This document shows, piece by piece, positions 1 to 5,697 of a stretch of DNA of 10,997 bases. A model generated the notes under the pieces. The model did not search any database and had not been told where the DNA came from. It was given only the letters and a program-made list of their open reading frames with translations. The DNA is from Natronomonas sp. GTDB lineage: Archaea; Halobacteriota; Halobacteria; Halobacteriales; Haloarculaceae. The stretch spans positions 1 to 10,997 of the forward strand of contig SKKJ01000270.1 of NCBI GenBank assembly GCA_007121575.1. The letters are read 5' to 3'. A program made the position numbers and the translations under genes. Position 1 is the first letter of the stretch, and every line of letters begins with the position of its first letter.

Positions 1-1
1 C

Positions 2-619
2 GCGGGCATCGGGACGTTCTTCGCGCCGTGTTCGTACGCGCTGTTGCCGGGATACGTCGGCTACTACGTGGCCGCGACCGAAAAGGAGACGCCGCCGATG
101 TCGGGCGTCTTGGCCCGCGGGAGCGCGGCCGCGCTCGGCGTTTTCGCGACGTTTTTCGTTCTCTCTATCGCCGCCATCGCCATCGGCGATCTGCTCGAGC
201 GAACGCTCTTCGCGATCGAGCTCGCCGTTGGCGTGCTCCTCATCGCACTCGGCGTTGCCGTTCTATCCGGTCGAACCGGGTCGCTGCACGTTTCGCTTCC
301 GAAACGCCGATCGAGCGTCCTCGGTTTCGGGATCTTCGGCGCGCTGTATGCGTTGGCTGCGACCGCGTGCGTGTTGCCGCTGTTTTTGGCGGTCGCCCTC
401 CAATCGCTCACGCTCCCGGCCGCGGAAACGGCCATCGTCTTGGGATCGTATGCGGGCAGTTTCGGCCTCTTGATGCTGGCGACGACGGTCGCGACGGCGG
501 TCGGGTACGACGCGCTCACGGATCGACTCGCCACCCACGCGCAGACGCTGACGCGAATCGCCGGCGTCGTGCTCGTTCTCGCCGGTTTCGGTCAACTGTA
601 TCTCGTCTTCACGCTCTGA
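2..619 (+). CDS. CcdA/DsbD-type thiol-disulfide transmembrane protein, 5'-truncated by window edge
   Basis: The reading frame is open from the left edge to a TGA, giving 205 visible residues; the true start lies outside the window. The visible N-terminus, TFFAPCSYALLPGYVGYY, matches the first reactive segment of CcdA proteins: a Cys followed by a Pro-Gly-Tyr turn in the first membrane helix. A second Cys lies in the related segment ALAATACVLPLF at about visible residue 123. This is the usual two-cysteine arrangement that passes electrons from cytoplasmic thioredoxin across the membrane. About six hydrophobic helices can be seen, and the length fits the small CcdA family. CcdA supports cytochrome c maturation or keeps extracellular thiols reduced; the partner protein is not visible here. 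It is convergent with the PadR-like gene, 31 bases away. The family call is fairly firm; the exact physiological role is inferred. Confidence 0.82.
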   Translation, partial: AGIGTFFAPCSYALLPGYVGYYVAATEKETPPMSGVLARGSAAALGVFATFFVLSIAAIAIGDLLERTLFAIELAVGVLLIALGVAVLSGRTGSLHVSLPKRRSSVLGFGIFGALYALAATACVLPLFLAVALQSLTLPAAETAIVLGSYAGSFGLLMLATTVATAVGYDALTDRLATHAQTLTRIAGVVLVLAGFGQLYLVFTL

Positions 620-632
620 GCGGTTCTTCCGC
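620..632 (+). terminator. Short GC hairpin right after the ccdA-like stop codon (weak)
   Basis: GCGG-TTCTT-CCGC forms a 4-bp stem with a 5-base loop directly after the TGA, in the 31-base gap between two convergent genes. It is not followed by a T-run, so terminator function is only a guess from position. Confidence 0.2.
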
Positions 633-650
633 GAAGGGCGATTCGTTCAT

Positions 651-929
651 CTACGATTCCCCGTCGACCTCCGTTCGCATCCACGCGTACTGTGTCTCCA
701 CCGCGTTTCGTCCCGCGTCGGTCAGCGAATAGACGTCTTCGAGCCCGTCCACGCGCTTTTTGACGAACCCGCTCGATTCGAGCGCGTCGAGCGCGCCGTA
801 GAACCGGTCCGGTTTCACCCGACGGTCATACCTCGTCTCGATCGCGGATTTCAACGATTGCGCCCGTCGTTCGTCGCCGTATAGCAGGATGCAGATATCG
901 CGTCGAAGGCCGCTCGTGAGCCACTCCAT
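651..929 (-). CDS. PadR-like winged-helix transcriptional regulator (92 aa)
   Basis: This small protein is a single winged-helix domain. It opens MEWLTSGLRRDICILLYGDE, then has a helical stretch (residues 22-34) and the recognition-helix region RRVKPDRFYGALDALESSGFVKKR (36-59). It continues through a wing ending VYSLTDAGRNAVE (66-78). The pattern 'one-helix, FYGALDALESSGFV, wing, YSLTDAGR' is characteristic of PadR-family repressors, here in the short form common in haloarchaea without the C-terminal coiled-coil extension. PadR proteins usually bind DNA as dimers near their own promoter. No good TATA box is seen 25-30 bases upstream, only the weak GAACTTTG on the minus strand near 953-960. 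The stretch just upstream of the start holds ATCACG twice, 12 bases apart (930-935 and 942-947). The gene diverges from the small gene starting at 1020. The target is unknown. Confidence 0.78.
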   Translation of the reverse strand: MEWLTSGLRRDICILLYGDERRAQSLKSAIETRYDRRVKPDRFYGALDALESSGFVKKRVDGLEDVYSLTDAGRNAVETQYAWMRTEVDGES

Positions 930-1010
930 ATCACGTGTCAGATCACGAACCGCAAAGTTCCTCCGGATCGCCCGATCGGAAACCGGTAGTTTCCAAACGA
1001 CCCCGCTCCA

Positions 1011-1015
1011 AGGTG
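1011..1015 (+). promoter_or_regulatory. Ribosome binding site AGGTG for the 89-aa gene
   Basis: AGGTG is complementary to the 3' end of archaeal 16S rRNA and stands 4 bases before the ATG at 1020. Such a site is uncommon in this window, where most starts appear leaderless, and it fixes this start. Confidence 0.5.
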
Positions 1016-1019
1016 GGAT

Positions 1020-1289
1020 ATGTCGACCGCCGAATCAGACGGGATCTCCGCACGCTACCGCGAGACCGAGACGGAACGACTGCTCACGTTCGACGCCGAC
1101 GGTCGAACCGCCGCGATCGCACAGAACATCGAAGGGTATGCGATGTTGAAAGTGCGACCGACGGCCGAGGGCGACGAACTCGAGCGCTACTACGGGTTCG
1201 ATATGGCGCTCGATCACGCCGCCGAACTGCTGGGCGTTGCGCCGAACGCGCTGCCGATCCCCGATGGCGCGGCCGATATGGGTATGTAG
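1020..1289 (+). CDS. Small conserved haloarchaeal protein of unknown function (89 aa)
   Basis: The frame encodes an acidic, soluble 89-residue protein with no signal peptide and no membrane helix. I recognise its general look from haloarchaeal genomes, where small proteins with segments such as AIAQNIEGYAMLKVRPTAEGDELERYYGFDMALDHAAELLG occur as single-copy genes, but I cannot give a function. The sequence suggests an alpha/beta fold: a strand-rich N-terminal half (RLLTFDADGRTAAIA, then MLKVRP) followed by a helix, DMALDHAAELLG (about residues 61-72), and a short Pro-rich tail ending MGM. AGGTG lies 4 bases ahead of the ATG and matches the haloarchaeal anti-Shine-Dalgarno sequence, which supports this start. 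It is transcribed away from the PadR-like gene, and the next gene follows on the same strand with its own probable promoter. Confidence 0.75.
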   Translation: MSTAESDGISARYRETETERLLTFDADGRTAAIAQNIEGYAMLKVRPTAEGDELERYYGFDMALDHAAELLGVAPNALPIPDGAADMGM

Positions 1290-1305
1290 GCTGTTCGGGA
1301 TTGCT

Positions 1306-1320
1306 CGACCGTATCGGTCG
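1306..1320. promoter_or_regulatory. Palindrome CGACCG-TAT-CGGTCG just upstream of a TATA box
   Basis: This is a perfect 6-bp inverted repeat with a 3-base centre. It ends 4 bases before the TATA-like box of the 1356 gene, where an upstream operator or the BRE region would lie. It also lies 16 bases after the stop codon of the 89-aa gene, so a small terminator hairpin is the alternative; the 3-base loop and lack of a following T-run argue against that. Confidence 0.4.
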
Positions 1321-1323
1321 GTA

Positions 1324-1331
1324 GCTATATG
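1324..1331 (+). promoter_or_regulatory. TATA box (GCTATATG) for the multidomain gene
   Basis: The box lies 25-32 bases upstream of the ATG at 1356, the standard distance for a leaderless haloarchaeal transcript. It contains an upstream in-frame ATG at 1329, which therefore should not be the translation start. Confidence 0.55.
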
Positions 1332-1355
1332 TCCATCGTGTGGCTTTTCGTGAGT

Positions 1356-3623
1356 ATGAACGCCCACTCCATCGTTGAGGACTGGGAGGACGCTCCGTTC
1401 GCCGGCGGATTTGACGGACTCACAGCGCTCAGCGACAGCGGGTTCGATGGTGTGGTCGAGACGACCGAGACGTGGTTGTTCTTCCGCGCTGGCGAGCCGA
1501 TCGCCGTCGTCTCGGATCTCGACTCGAACCCCTCTCTAAGCGATCTCGATGTCTTCGAAAACGCCTCAGGAACGCAGTATACCGCGCCGAACTCGGCTTC
1601 CGCGACGCTCGCCGCCATGCTGGCGCTCGATGGCGAGGTCCGCGGTCGATATTTCACGGACGATACCCCGCTGTCCAGAGTTCACGAGACGCTCTCAGAG
1701 GGAGGCTTTACCGGATATGTCGAGCTTTCAGAGAACGTTCTCAGCGGTGATTACTACTACGTGTACGTCGACGGTGAGGTCGATCACGTCGGGTTCGTCG
1801 GCTCCAGCCAGCGACTCTTCGGCGAGGACGCCCAGACGAGAGCCGAAAACGAGATCGGCATCTACGCAGTCGCGGCTGTCTCGCTTCCCGAACTCACGCT
1901 CCCCGAACCGGCTCCCGAGCCGGTTTCGGAACCCGAGCCCGAACCCGAACGCACACCGGCTGCCGTCGATTCACCGGCGTCCGGCTCCGATTCACCGGAT
2001 CTCGATTCCGATTCTGCCGCTGGCCCCGAACCGTCTGCCGGTGGCGACGTTTCTTCACCGAAATCTGACGCTGAGTCGACCGCCGCGGTTGCGTCCGACA
2101 CCGCGAATTCGGAGGCATCAGAAGACTCGGAGACGAACGATCCGACGCATGATCCCGCGACCGATACGGCACCGGCTGCTGGGACGGACACCCCTGCCGC
2201 GACCGCTGCCGATTCCGCTTCGCCATCGACCGCTGAATCAGCGTCGACAGAAGCGACCGAGACGAAGACACGGGACGGAGACGATGGGTCGGATGACGGT
2301 TCCGAAACGACTGATGTGCCGACTGCGGAGACGGCCGACGATTCCGAACCGGAATCGGAAACTCGCTCCGTGGAGGAAGACCCGTCTACGACGGCAGCCC
2401 ACAGCGATCGATCCGACACCAGGCGGACGGCCGATCCGTACCCGTCCGCCGCGTCTGATTCGTCCGGACGCCGTTCGAAACGACACGAATCCGCCGGTAT
2501 TCGGGGGCTCGCGTCCCACGAAGTTCCGTCACTGGATCCGAAACAGAGTAGTCACACGGAACCGAGTTCCTCCCAATCGGCGCACGGATCGGTCGGCTAC
2601 GCATCGGAATCGAACCACTCAACCCAGGGTGACCAACGGACCGCTCGCTCCGATGCTTCGATCGAACAGCGAGAACACGAAGGACAAGCCTACGAAGAAC
2701 GGATCGAAACGCTCGAAACCGAACTCGACGAGCGAGACGAGAAAATTGAGGCGTTAGAGGCCGAACTCGACGAGCGTGAAACGGACATTTCGACGTTGAA
2801 ATCCGAACTCGCCGCGTTGCGAGACGAGCGGGACGAACTCAGCGCCCGACTCGAAGCGATGGATGGTACCGACGCGTCCGCTAGCGGTGGCCCATCGCTG
2901 TTCCCCGAGGACGCGCTCGATGGAACGAGTCTCTTCATTCGCGAGCACACACGCGGCGGGGCGACGCTCGAGGACGCTCACGGTGGAGCCGAAGACAAAG
3001 CAGCCGTCACGGAGAACCTCCGAATCGAGTTTCACACGACGTTCGAATCCGACGGCGCGACGGTCGAAGGCGAAGCGTTCGAGCCGTGGCTTCGCTCCTC
3101 GCCCGCGTACGCGTTCGCCGAATGGCTCGTCACCGAGCTGCTCTTCGAAATCAGGTCGACGAACGCGGCCGAAGGGCTACGGCCGCTGTATGACGTGATC
3201 CCGTTCATCGACCGAATCGGGTTCAACGAATCGATCCCGGTCGGCGCTTCGAGCGATGGCTCTGAAGACGAGGCCGAAACTCAACAATTCGATATTGTCG
3301 CCAAAGACAAGAAAGGCAATCCACTCATCGTCGCGCACTTCGAGCAGGGGCGAGAGCCGACGCACGCCGATACGATCGGACCGTTCGTCACCGCCAGTTC
3401 GAACGTCTGTGAGGCGAACGAAACGCTCGCTGCGGCCGTCGCGGTCACGTCGAGTTATTTCGAAGCAGACGCGATGAATGCGACCGAGGAGGCGACGAGT
3501 TCCAGTCTGCTCTCGCGGAGTAAATACCGAAGCTACGTGAAACTCTCGCGATCGAACGGATTCCATCTCTGTCTCGTGGAATCTCGCGATGGAACGTTCA
3601 ATATGACCGTCCCCGAGCTGTAG
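1356..3623 (+). CDS. Large acidic multidomain protein: duplicated sensor-like N-terminus, disordered linker, coiled coil, restriction-nuclease-like C-terminus
   Basis: The protein has 755 residues from the ATG at 1356. The in-frame ATG at 1329 is rejected because it lies inside the TATA box. Residues about 17-54 and 113-152 look like two copies of one module: GFDGVVETTETWLFFRAGEP with AVVSD, and GFTGYVELSENVLSGDYYYV with YVDGEV. They resemble the PATAN/DUF4388-type fold found in signalling proteins. Residues about 180-430 form a linker rich in Glu, Asp, Pro, Ser, Thr and Ala, with no predicted fold. Residues about 436-502 form a heptad coiled coil. The C-terminal 230 residues are folded; within them QFDIVAKDKKGNPLIVAHFE, and later AAAVAVTSSYFEADAMNATEEAT, resemble the Mrr/PD-(D/E)XK core, but the usual Glu-x-Lys is replaced by His-x-Glu. 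No signal peptide or membrane helix is seen, so it is cytoplasmic. I believe homologues are widespread in haloarchaea as unnamed proteins. The function is unknown; the fold assignments are inference. Confidence 0.8.
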   Translation: MNAHSIVEDWEDAPFAGGFDGLTALSDSGFDGVVETTETWLFFRAGEPIAVVSDLDSNPSLSDLDVFENASGTQYTAPNSASATLAAMLALDGEVRGRYFTDDTPLSRVHETLSEGGFTGYVELSENVLSGDYYYVYVDGEVDHVGFVGSSQRLFGEDAQTRAENEIGIYAVAAVSLPELTLPEPAPEPVSEPEPEPERTPAAVDSPASGSDSPDLDSDSAAGPEPSAGGDVSSPKSDAESTAAVASDTANSEASEDSETNDPTHDPATDTAPAAGTDTPAATAADSASPSTAESASTEATETKTRDGDDGSDDGSETTDVPTAETADDSEPESETRSVEEDPSTTAAHSDRSDTRRTADPYPSAASDSSGRRSKRHESAGIRGLASHEVPSLDPKQSSHTEPSSSQSAHGSVGYASESNHSTQGDQRTARSDASIEQREHEGQAYEERIETLETELDERDEKIEALEAELDERETDISTLKSELAALRDERDELSARLEAMDGTDASASGGPSLFPEDALDGTSLFIREHTRGGATLEDAHGGAEDKAAVTENLRIEFHTTFESDGATVEGEAFEPWLRSSPAYAFAEWLVTELLFEIRSTNAAEGLRPLYDVIPFIDRIGFNESIPVGASSDGSEDEAETQQFDIVAKDKKGNPLIVAHFEQGREPTHADTIGPFVTASSNVCEANETLAAAVAVTSSYFEADAMNATEEATSSSLLSRSKYRSYVKLSRSNGFHLCLVESRDGTFNMTVPEL
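1902..1929 (+). repeat. Intragenic inverted repeat at the start of the disordered linker
   Basis: AACCGGCTC and GAGCCGGTT (1906-1914 and 1917-1925) are perfect 9-bp arms separated by two bases. The pairing can continue outward through CCGAA and TTTCGG with one bulge. It falls where the protein becomes a Pro-Glu repeat, so repeated CCC-GAA and GAG-CCG codons may explain it. Confidence 0.5.
2719..2776 (+). repeat. Two copies of a 16-base direct repeat encoding coiled-coil heptads
   Basis: CCGAACTCGACGAGCG occurs at 2719-2734 and again at 2761-2776, a 42-base period equal to 14 residues or two heptads. The translated repeats are ETELDERDEKIEAL and EAELDERETDISTL, so the coiled coil grew by internal duplication. 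Confidence 0.8.
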
Positions 3624-3628
3624 GCTCC

Positions 3629-3642
3629 AAGCGCCTGCGCTT
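3629..3642. terminator. Inverted repeat AAGCGC-CT-GCGCTT between convergent genes
   Basis: The repeat is perfect and lies 6 bases after the TAG of the multidomain gene, in the 52-base gap before the oppositely oriented winged-helix gene. A hairpin with stem AAGCG/CGCTT and loop CCTG is possible, and the position suits a shared terminator. There is no long T-run on either side, so the function is uncertain. Confidence 0.35.
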
Positions 3643-3675
3643 TCGGATGAAATAGAGAACTGATACTGACAGATG

Positions 3676-3981
3676 TTAGCCTTCGATCTCCGGCATGTCG
3701 TCGATTTTCATCCCTTCGAGTTTGTCGATAATCTCGTCGATCTTCGAATCGAGATCGTTGACGAAGGCCTCGGTGTCTTCGGTCGTGATCGCACCCTGAC
3801 TCGATGGCTCGATGAGGTTCTCTTCTTCGAGAACTCGCAAGGAATACCGTACTTTGTGGTGGGGATACCCAGTTTCGTTCGACATTTTAACGATGCCGAT
3901 CGGTTCGTTCTCGATCACCATCCGGAGGACGCGGAGATGGCGTTCGAGCATGTCTACTTCCTTCTCAAGTCGATCTATCAT
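3676..3981 (-). CDS. Winged-helix DNA-binding regulator with C-terminal helix (101 aa)
   Basis: An N-terminal helix (residues 1-24, IDRLEKEVDMLERHLRVLRMV) leads into a winged helix: IGIVKMSNETGYPHHKVRYSLRVLEEENLIEPSSQGAITT (28-67). In it TGYPHHKVRYSLRVLEEE is the recognition-helix region and LIEPSSQGAI the wing. The tail (68-92) is an amphipathic helix, DTEAFVNDLDSKIDEIIDKLEGM, likely a dimerisation segment. No ligand-binding domain is present. It is transcribed away from purA across a 345-base region, a placement I believe recurs in haloarchaea, so it may control purA or purine genes; that link is inference. TTTAAA sits 28-33 bases upstream of its ATG with no Shine-Dalgarno sequence, so it is probably leaderless. 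It converges with the multidomain gene. Confidence 0.8.
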   Translation of the reverse strand: MIDRLEKEVDMLERHLRVLRMVIENEPIGIVKMSNETGYPHHKVRYSLRVLEEENLIEPSSQGAITTEDTEAFVNDLDSKIDEIIDKLEGMKIDDMPEIEG

Positions 3982-4008
3982 GGCATTTGTTAACTTGTGT
4001 TTATAGGG

Positions 4009-4014
4009 TTTAAA
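4009..4014 (-). promoter_or_regulatory. TATA box TTTAAA for the winged-helix gene
   Basis: The box lies 28-33 bases upstream of the ATG on the minus strand and matches the haloarchaeal TTTAWA-type consensus, which supports a leaderless start at 3981. Confidence 0.6.
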
Positions 4015-4053
4015 TGTTGCTGTCCGACTGTCAGATTTACTCCCACCCGCTCG

Positions 4054-4065
4054 TGCAATCTTGCA
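4054..4065. promoter_or_regulatory. Candidate operator TGCAA-TC-TTGCA
   Basis: Perfect 5-bp arms with a 2-base centre. It stands 19 bases upstream of the orphan TATAAA box and about 40 bases upstream of the winged-helix gene's TATA box, so it is placed to act on either promoter. Confidence 0.35.
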
Positions 4066-4084
4066 TCAGTGTTGGTCGGAGTTG

Positions 4085-4090
4085 TATAAA
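4085..4090 (+). promoter_or_regulatory. Orphan TATA box (TATAAA) upstream of purA
   Basis: TTGTATAAATG is the best TATA match in the region, but it is about 240 bases ahead of purA. It would start a transcript near 4112-4117, giving purA a leader of about 210 bases or producing a separate small RNA. Confidence 0.4.
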
Positions 4091-4282
4091 TGCCTTGTGA
4101 CAGTGACTCGTGTGTGAACGTTTCTGACCTCATTCATGGTAAACGAATCTGATGGTTTTTCGAGCCACTGCGTGCGATTTCAGCGATTCTCGATCATACG
4201 GTAAATCCGCTTTCGGTCGTCGTTGTCTCTGGAGGCGTCTCTCTCATCGTTTGCGATTCTTGGCCGCCCTTCGGTCGCCCCC

Positions 4283-4298
4283 ACAGACCGTAATCTGT
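4283..4298. promoter_or_regulatory. Inverted repeat ACAGA-N6-TCTGT at the purA promoter
   Basis: Perfect 5-bp arms with a 6-base spacer lie 29-44 bases ahead of the purA ATG and touch the TATA-like TTTACC at 4298-4303. The position suits a repressor operator or the BRE region. Confidence 0.35.
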
Positions 4299-4303
4299 TT
4301 ACC
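4298..4303 (+). promoter_or_regulatory. TATA-like box TTTACC for purA
   Basis: It lies 24-29 bases ahead of the ATG with no Shine-Dalgarno sequence between, as expected for a leaderless start. The match to the consensus is partial. Confidence 0.4.
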
Positions 4304-4326
4304 CGATAGCCAGCAACGTTACTCCA

Positions 4327-5697
4327 ATGACCGTAACCATCGTCGGTTCGCAACTCGGCGACGAAGGAAAAGGCGGTATCGTCGATGTCTATGGCGATGT
4401 CGTCGATGTCGTCGTGCGCTATCAGGGTGGCGACAACGCTGGCCACACCGTCGTCTACGAAGGCGACGAGTACAAACTCTCGCTCGTTCCGTCGGGTGCC
4501 GTTCGCGGGAAGATCGGCATCCTCGGCAACGGCTGTGTCGTCAATCCAAAGACGCTGTTCGAAGAGATCGATACGCTCAAAGAACGCGGCCTCTCGCCGG
4601 ACGTTCGCGTCGCCGAGCGCGCACACGCGATCTTGCCGTATCACCGCGTCCTCGACGGCTTAGAAGAGGATGTCAAATCGGACGATAACCTCGCCGCGGG
4701 CACGACCGGGCGTGGCATCGGCCCGACATACGAAGACAAAGCCGGACGACGCGGTATCCGAATCGGCGATCTGCTCGATGCGGAGGTCCTCCGAGAACGG
4801 CTCGAATACGTCGTTCCACAAAAACGCGCGCTCGTCGAAGACGTCTACAATCTCGAAATCGGCGAGGACGTCGACGCGGACGCGTTCGATATCGAGACGC
4901 TCTTTGAAACGTATCGCGGGTTCGGCGACCGAATCGAACGCGAAGGAATGGCCGTCAACTGCGGTGACTTCCTCGGTCGCCGGCTCGACGCTGGCGATGA
5001 GATCATGTTCGAGGGCGCACAGGGGACCTCCATCGATATCGACCACGGCATCTATCCCTACGTCACGTCTTCGAACCCGACCGCTGGCGGTGCCGCCGTC
5101 GGAACCGGTGTCGGCCCGACGGTCATCGGACAGGGCGAAGTCGTCGGTATCGTCAAAGCGTATCTCTCACGAGTCGGTACCGGACCACTTCCAACCGAAC
5201 TCGGCTCCGTCGACGGCCAGACGCCCGCAGATGGCGGTCGACCGGACGAGTCCGAACTCGCGACGTACATCCGCGATGAGGGTGGCGAGTACGGCACGGT
5301 CACCGGTCGTCCTCGTCGGGTCGGCTGGCTCGACATGCCGATGCTTCGACACGCCGCGCGCGCGAACGGGTTCACCGGTCTCGCAATCAATCACCTCGAT
5401 GTGCTCGCCGGAATGGACGAGGTCAAAGTCGGCCATTCGTACACGCTCGACGGCGACGAACTGCTGACGATGCCGCCCACGACCGAACAGTGGGGCGAGT
5501 GCGAAGCCGAATTCCGTACCTTCGACGGCTGGCCCGATGTCGAATGGTCGGACGTCGCAGAGACCGGCTACGACGTGCTCCCCGAGAACGCGAAAACCTA
5601 CCTCGAATACATCTCCGAAGAGCTTGCGACGCCGATCTACGCCGTCGGGGTCGGTCCGGGCCGCGAAGAAACCGTGATCGTCGAATCGCCGTTTTAA
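4327..5697 (+). CDS. purA: Adenylosuccinate synthetase
   Basis: The 456-residue cytoplasmic enzyme joins IMP and aspartate using GTP to make adenylosuccinate, the first committed step from IMP to AMP. The N-terminus GSQLGDEGKGG (7-17) is the phosphate-binding loop with catalytic Asp12; bacterial enzymes usually have a Trp and a second Lys here. GGDNAGHT (34-41) carries catalytic His40. Other signatures are TTGRGIGPTYEDKAGRRGIR (126-145) for IMP binding, EGAQGTSIDID (229-239), PYVTSSNPTAGG (244-255), the aspartate loop VTGRPRR (325-331), and the guanine-binding C-terminus GVGPGREETV (441-450). The length is slightly above that of the common bacterial enzyme, partly from an acidic insertion near 172-190. 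All catalytic residues appear intact. It stands alone, divergent from the winged-helix gene, and its TAA overlaps the stop of the membrane protein on the other strand. Confidence 0.97.
   Translation: MTVTIVGSQLGDEGKGGIVDVYGDVVDVVVRYQGGDNAGHTVVYEGDEYKLSLVPSGAVRGKIGILGNGCVVNPKTLFEEIDTLKERGLSPDVRVAERAHAILPYHRVLDGLEEDVKSDDNLAAGTTGRGIGPTYEDKAGRRGIRIGDLLDAEVLRERLEYVVPQKRALVEDVYNLEIGEDVDADAFDIETLFETYRGFGDRIEREGMAVNCGDFLGRRLDAGDEIMFEGAQGTSIDIDHGIYPYVTSSNPTAGGAAVGTGVGPTVIGQGEVVGIVKAYLSRVGTGPLPTELGSVDGQTPADGGRPDESELATYIRDEGGEYGTVTGRPRRVGWLDMPMLRHAARANGFTGLAINHLDVLAGMDEVKVGHSYTLDGDELLTMPPTTEQWGECEAEFRTFDGWPDVEWSDVAETGYDVLPENAKTYLEYISEELATPIYAVGVGPGREETVIVESPF

Larger units (their letters stand above)
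3982..4326. other. 345-base divergent intergenic region between the winged-helix gene and purA
   Basis: No convincing protein gene lies here. It holds the TATA box of the winged-helix gene (4009-4014), a palindrome TGCAA-TC-TTGCA (4054-4065), an orphan TATAAA box pointing rightward (4085-4090), and an ACAGA...TCTGT inverted repeat (4283-4298) overlapping the purA promoter. A 22-codon ORF (4136-4204, MVNESDGFSSHCVRFQRFSIIR) follows the orphan box but has no ribosome binding site or family resemblance. GGTAAAC at 4138-4144 is the exact reverse complement of GTTTACC at 4297-4303, and ACTGTCA (4027-4033) of TGACAGT (4098-4104). Confidence 0.7.

Noticed and set aside
1862..2419. 185-residue Ser/Gly-rich antisense ORF in the linker region
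   Set aside because: A mirror of the repetitive Pro/Glu/Ser linker codons, with no start context or promoter.
1549..2757. 402-residue ORF in another frame of the multidomain gene
   Set aside because: It is Arg/Pro-rich, basic and without domains, as produced when acidic Ser/Pro/Glu coding sequence is read out of frame. The correct frame continues through it.
4136..4204. 22-codon ORF downstream of the orphan TATA box
   Set aside because: No ribosome binding site, no leaderless spacing to the TATA box and no family similarity; mentioned only as part of the intergenic region, not called as a gene.
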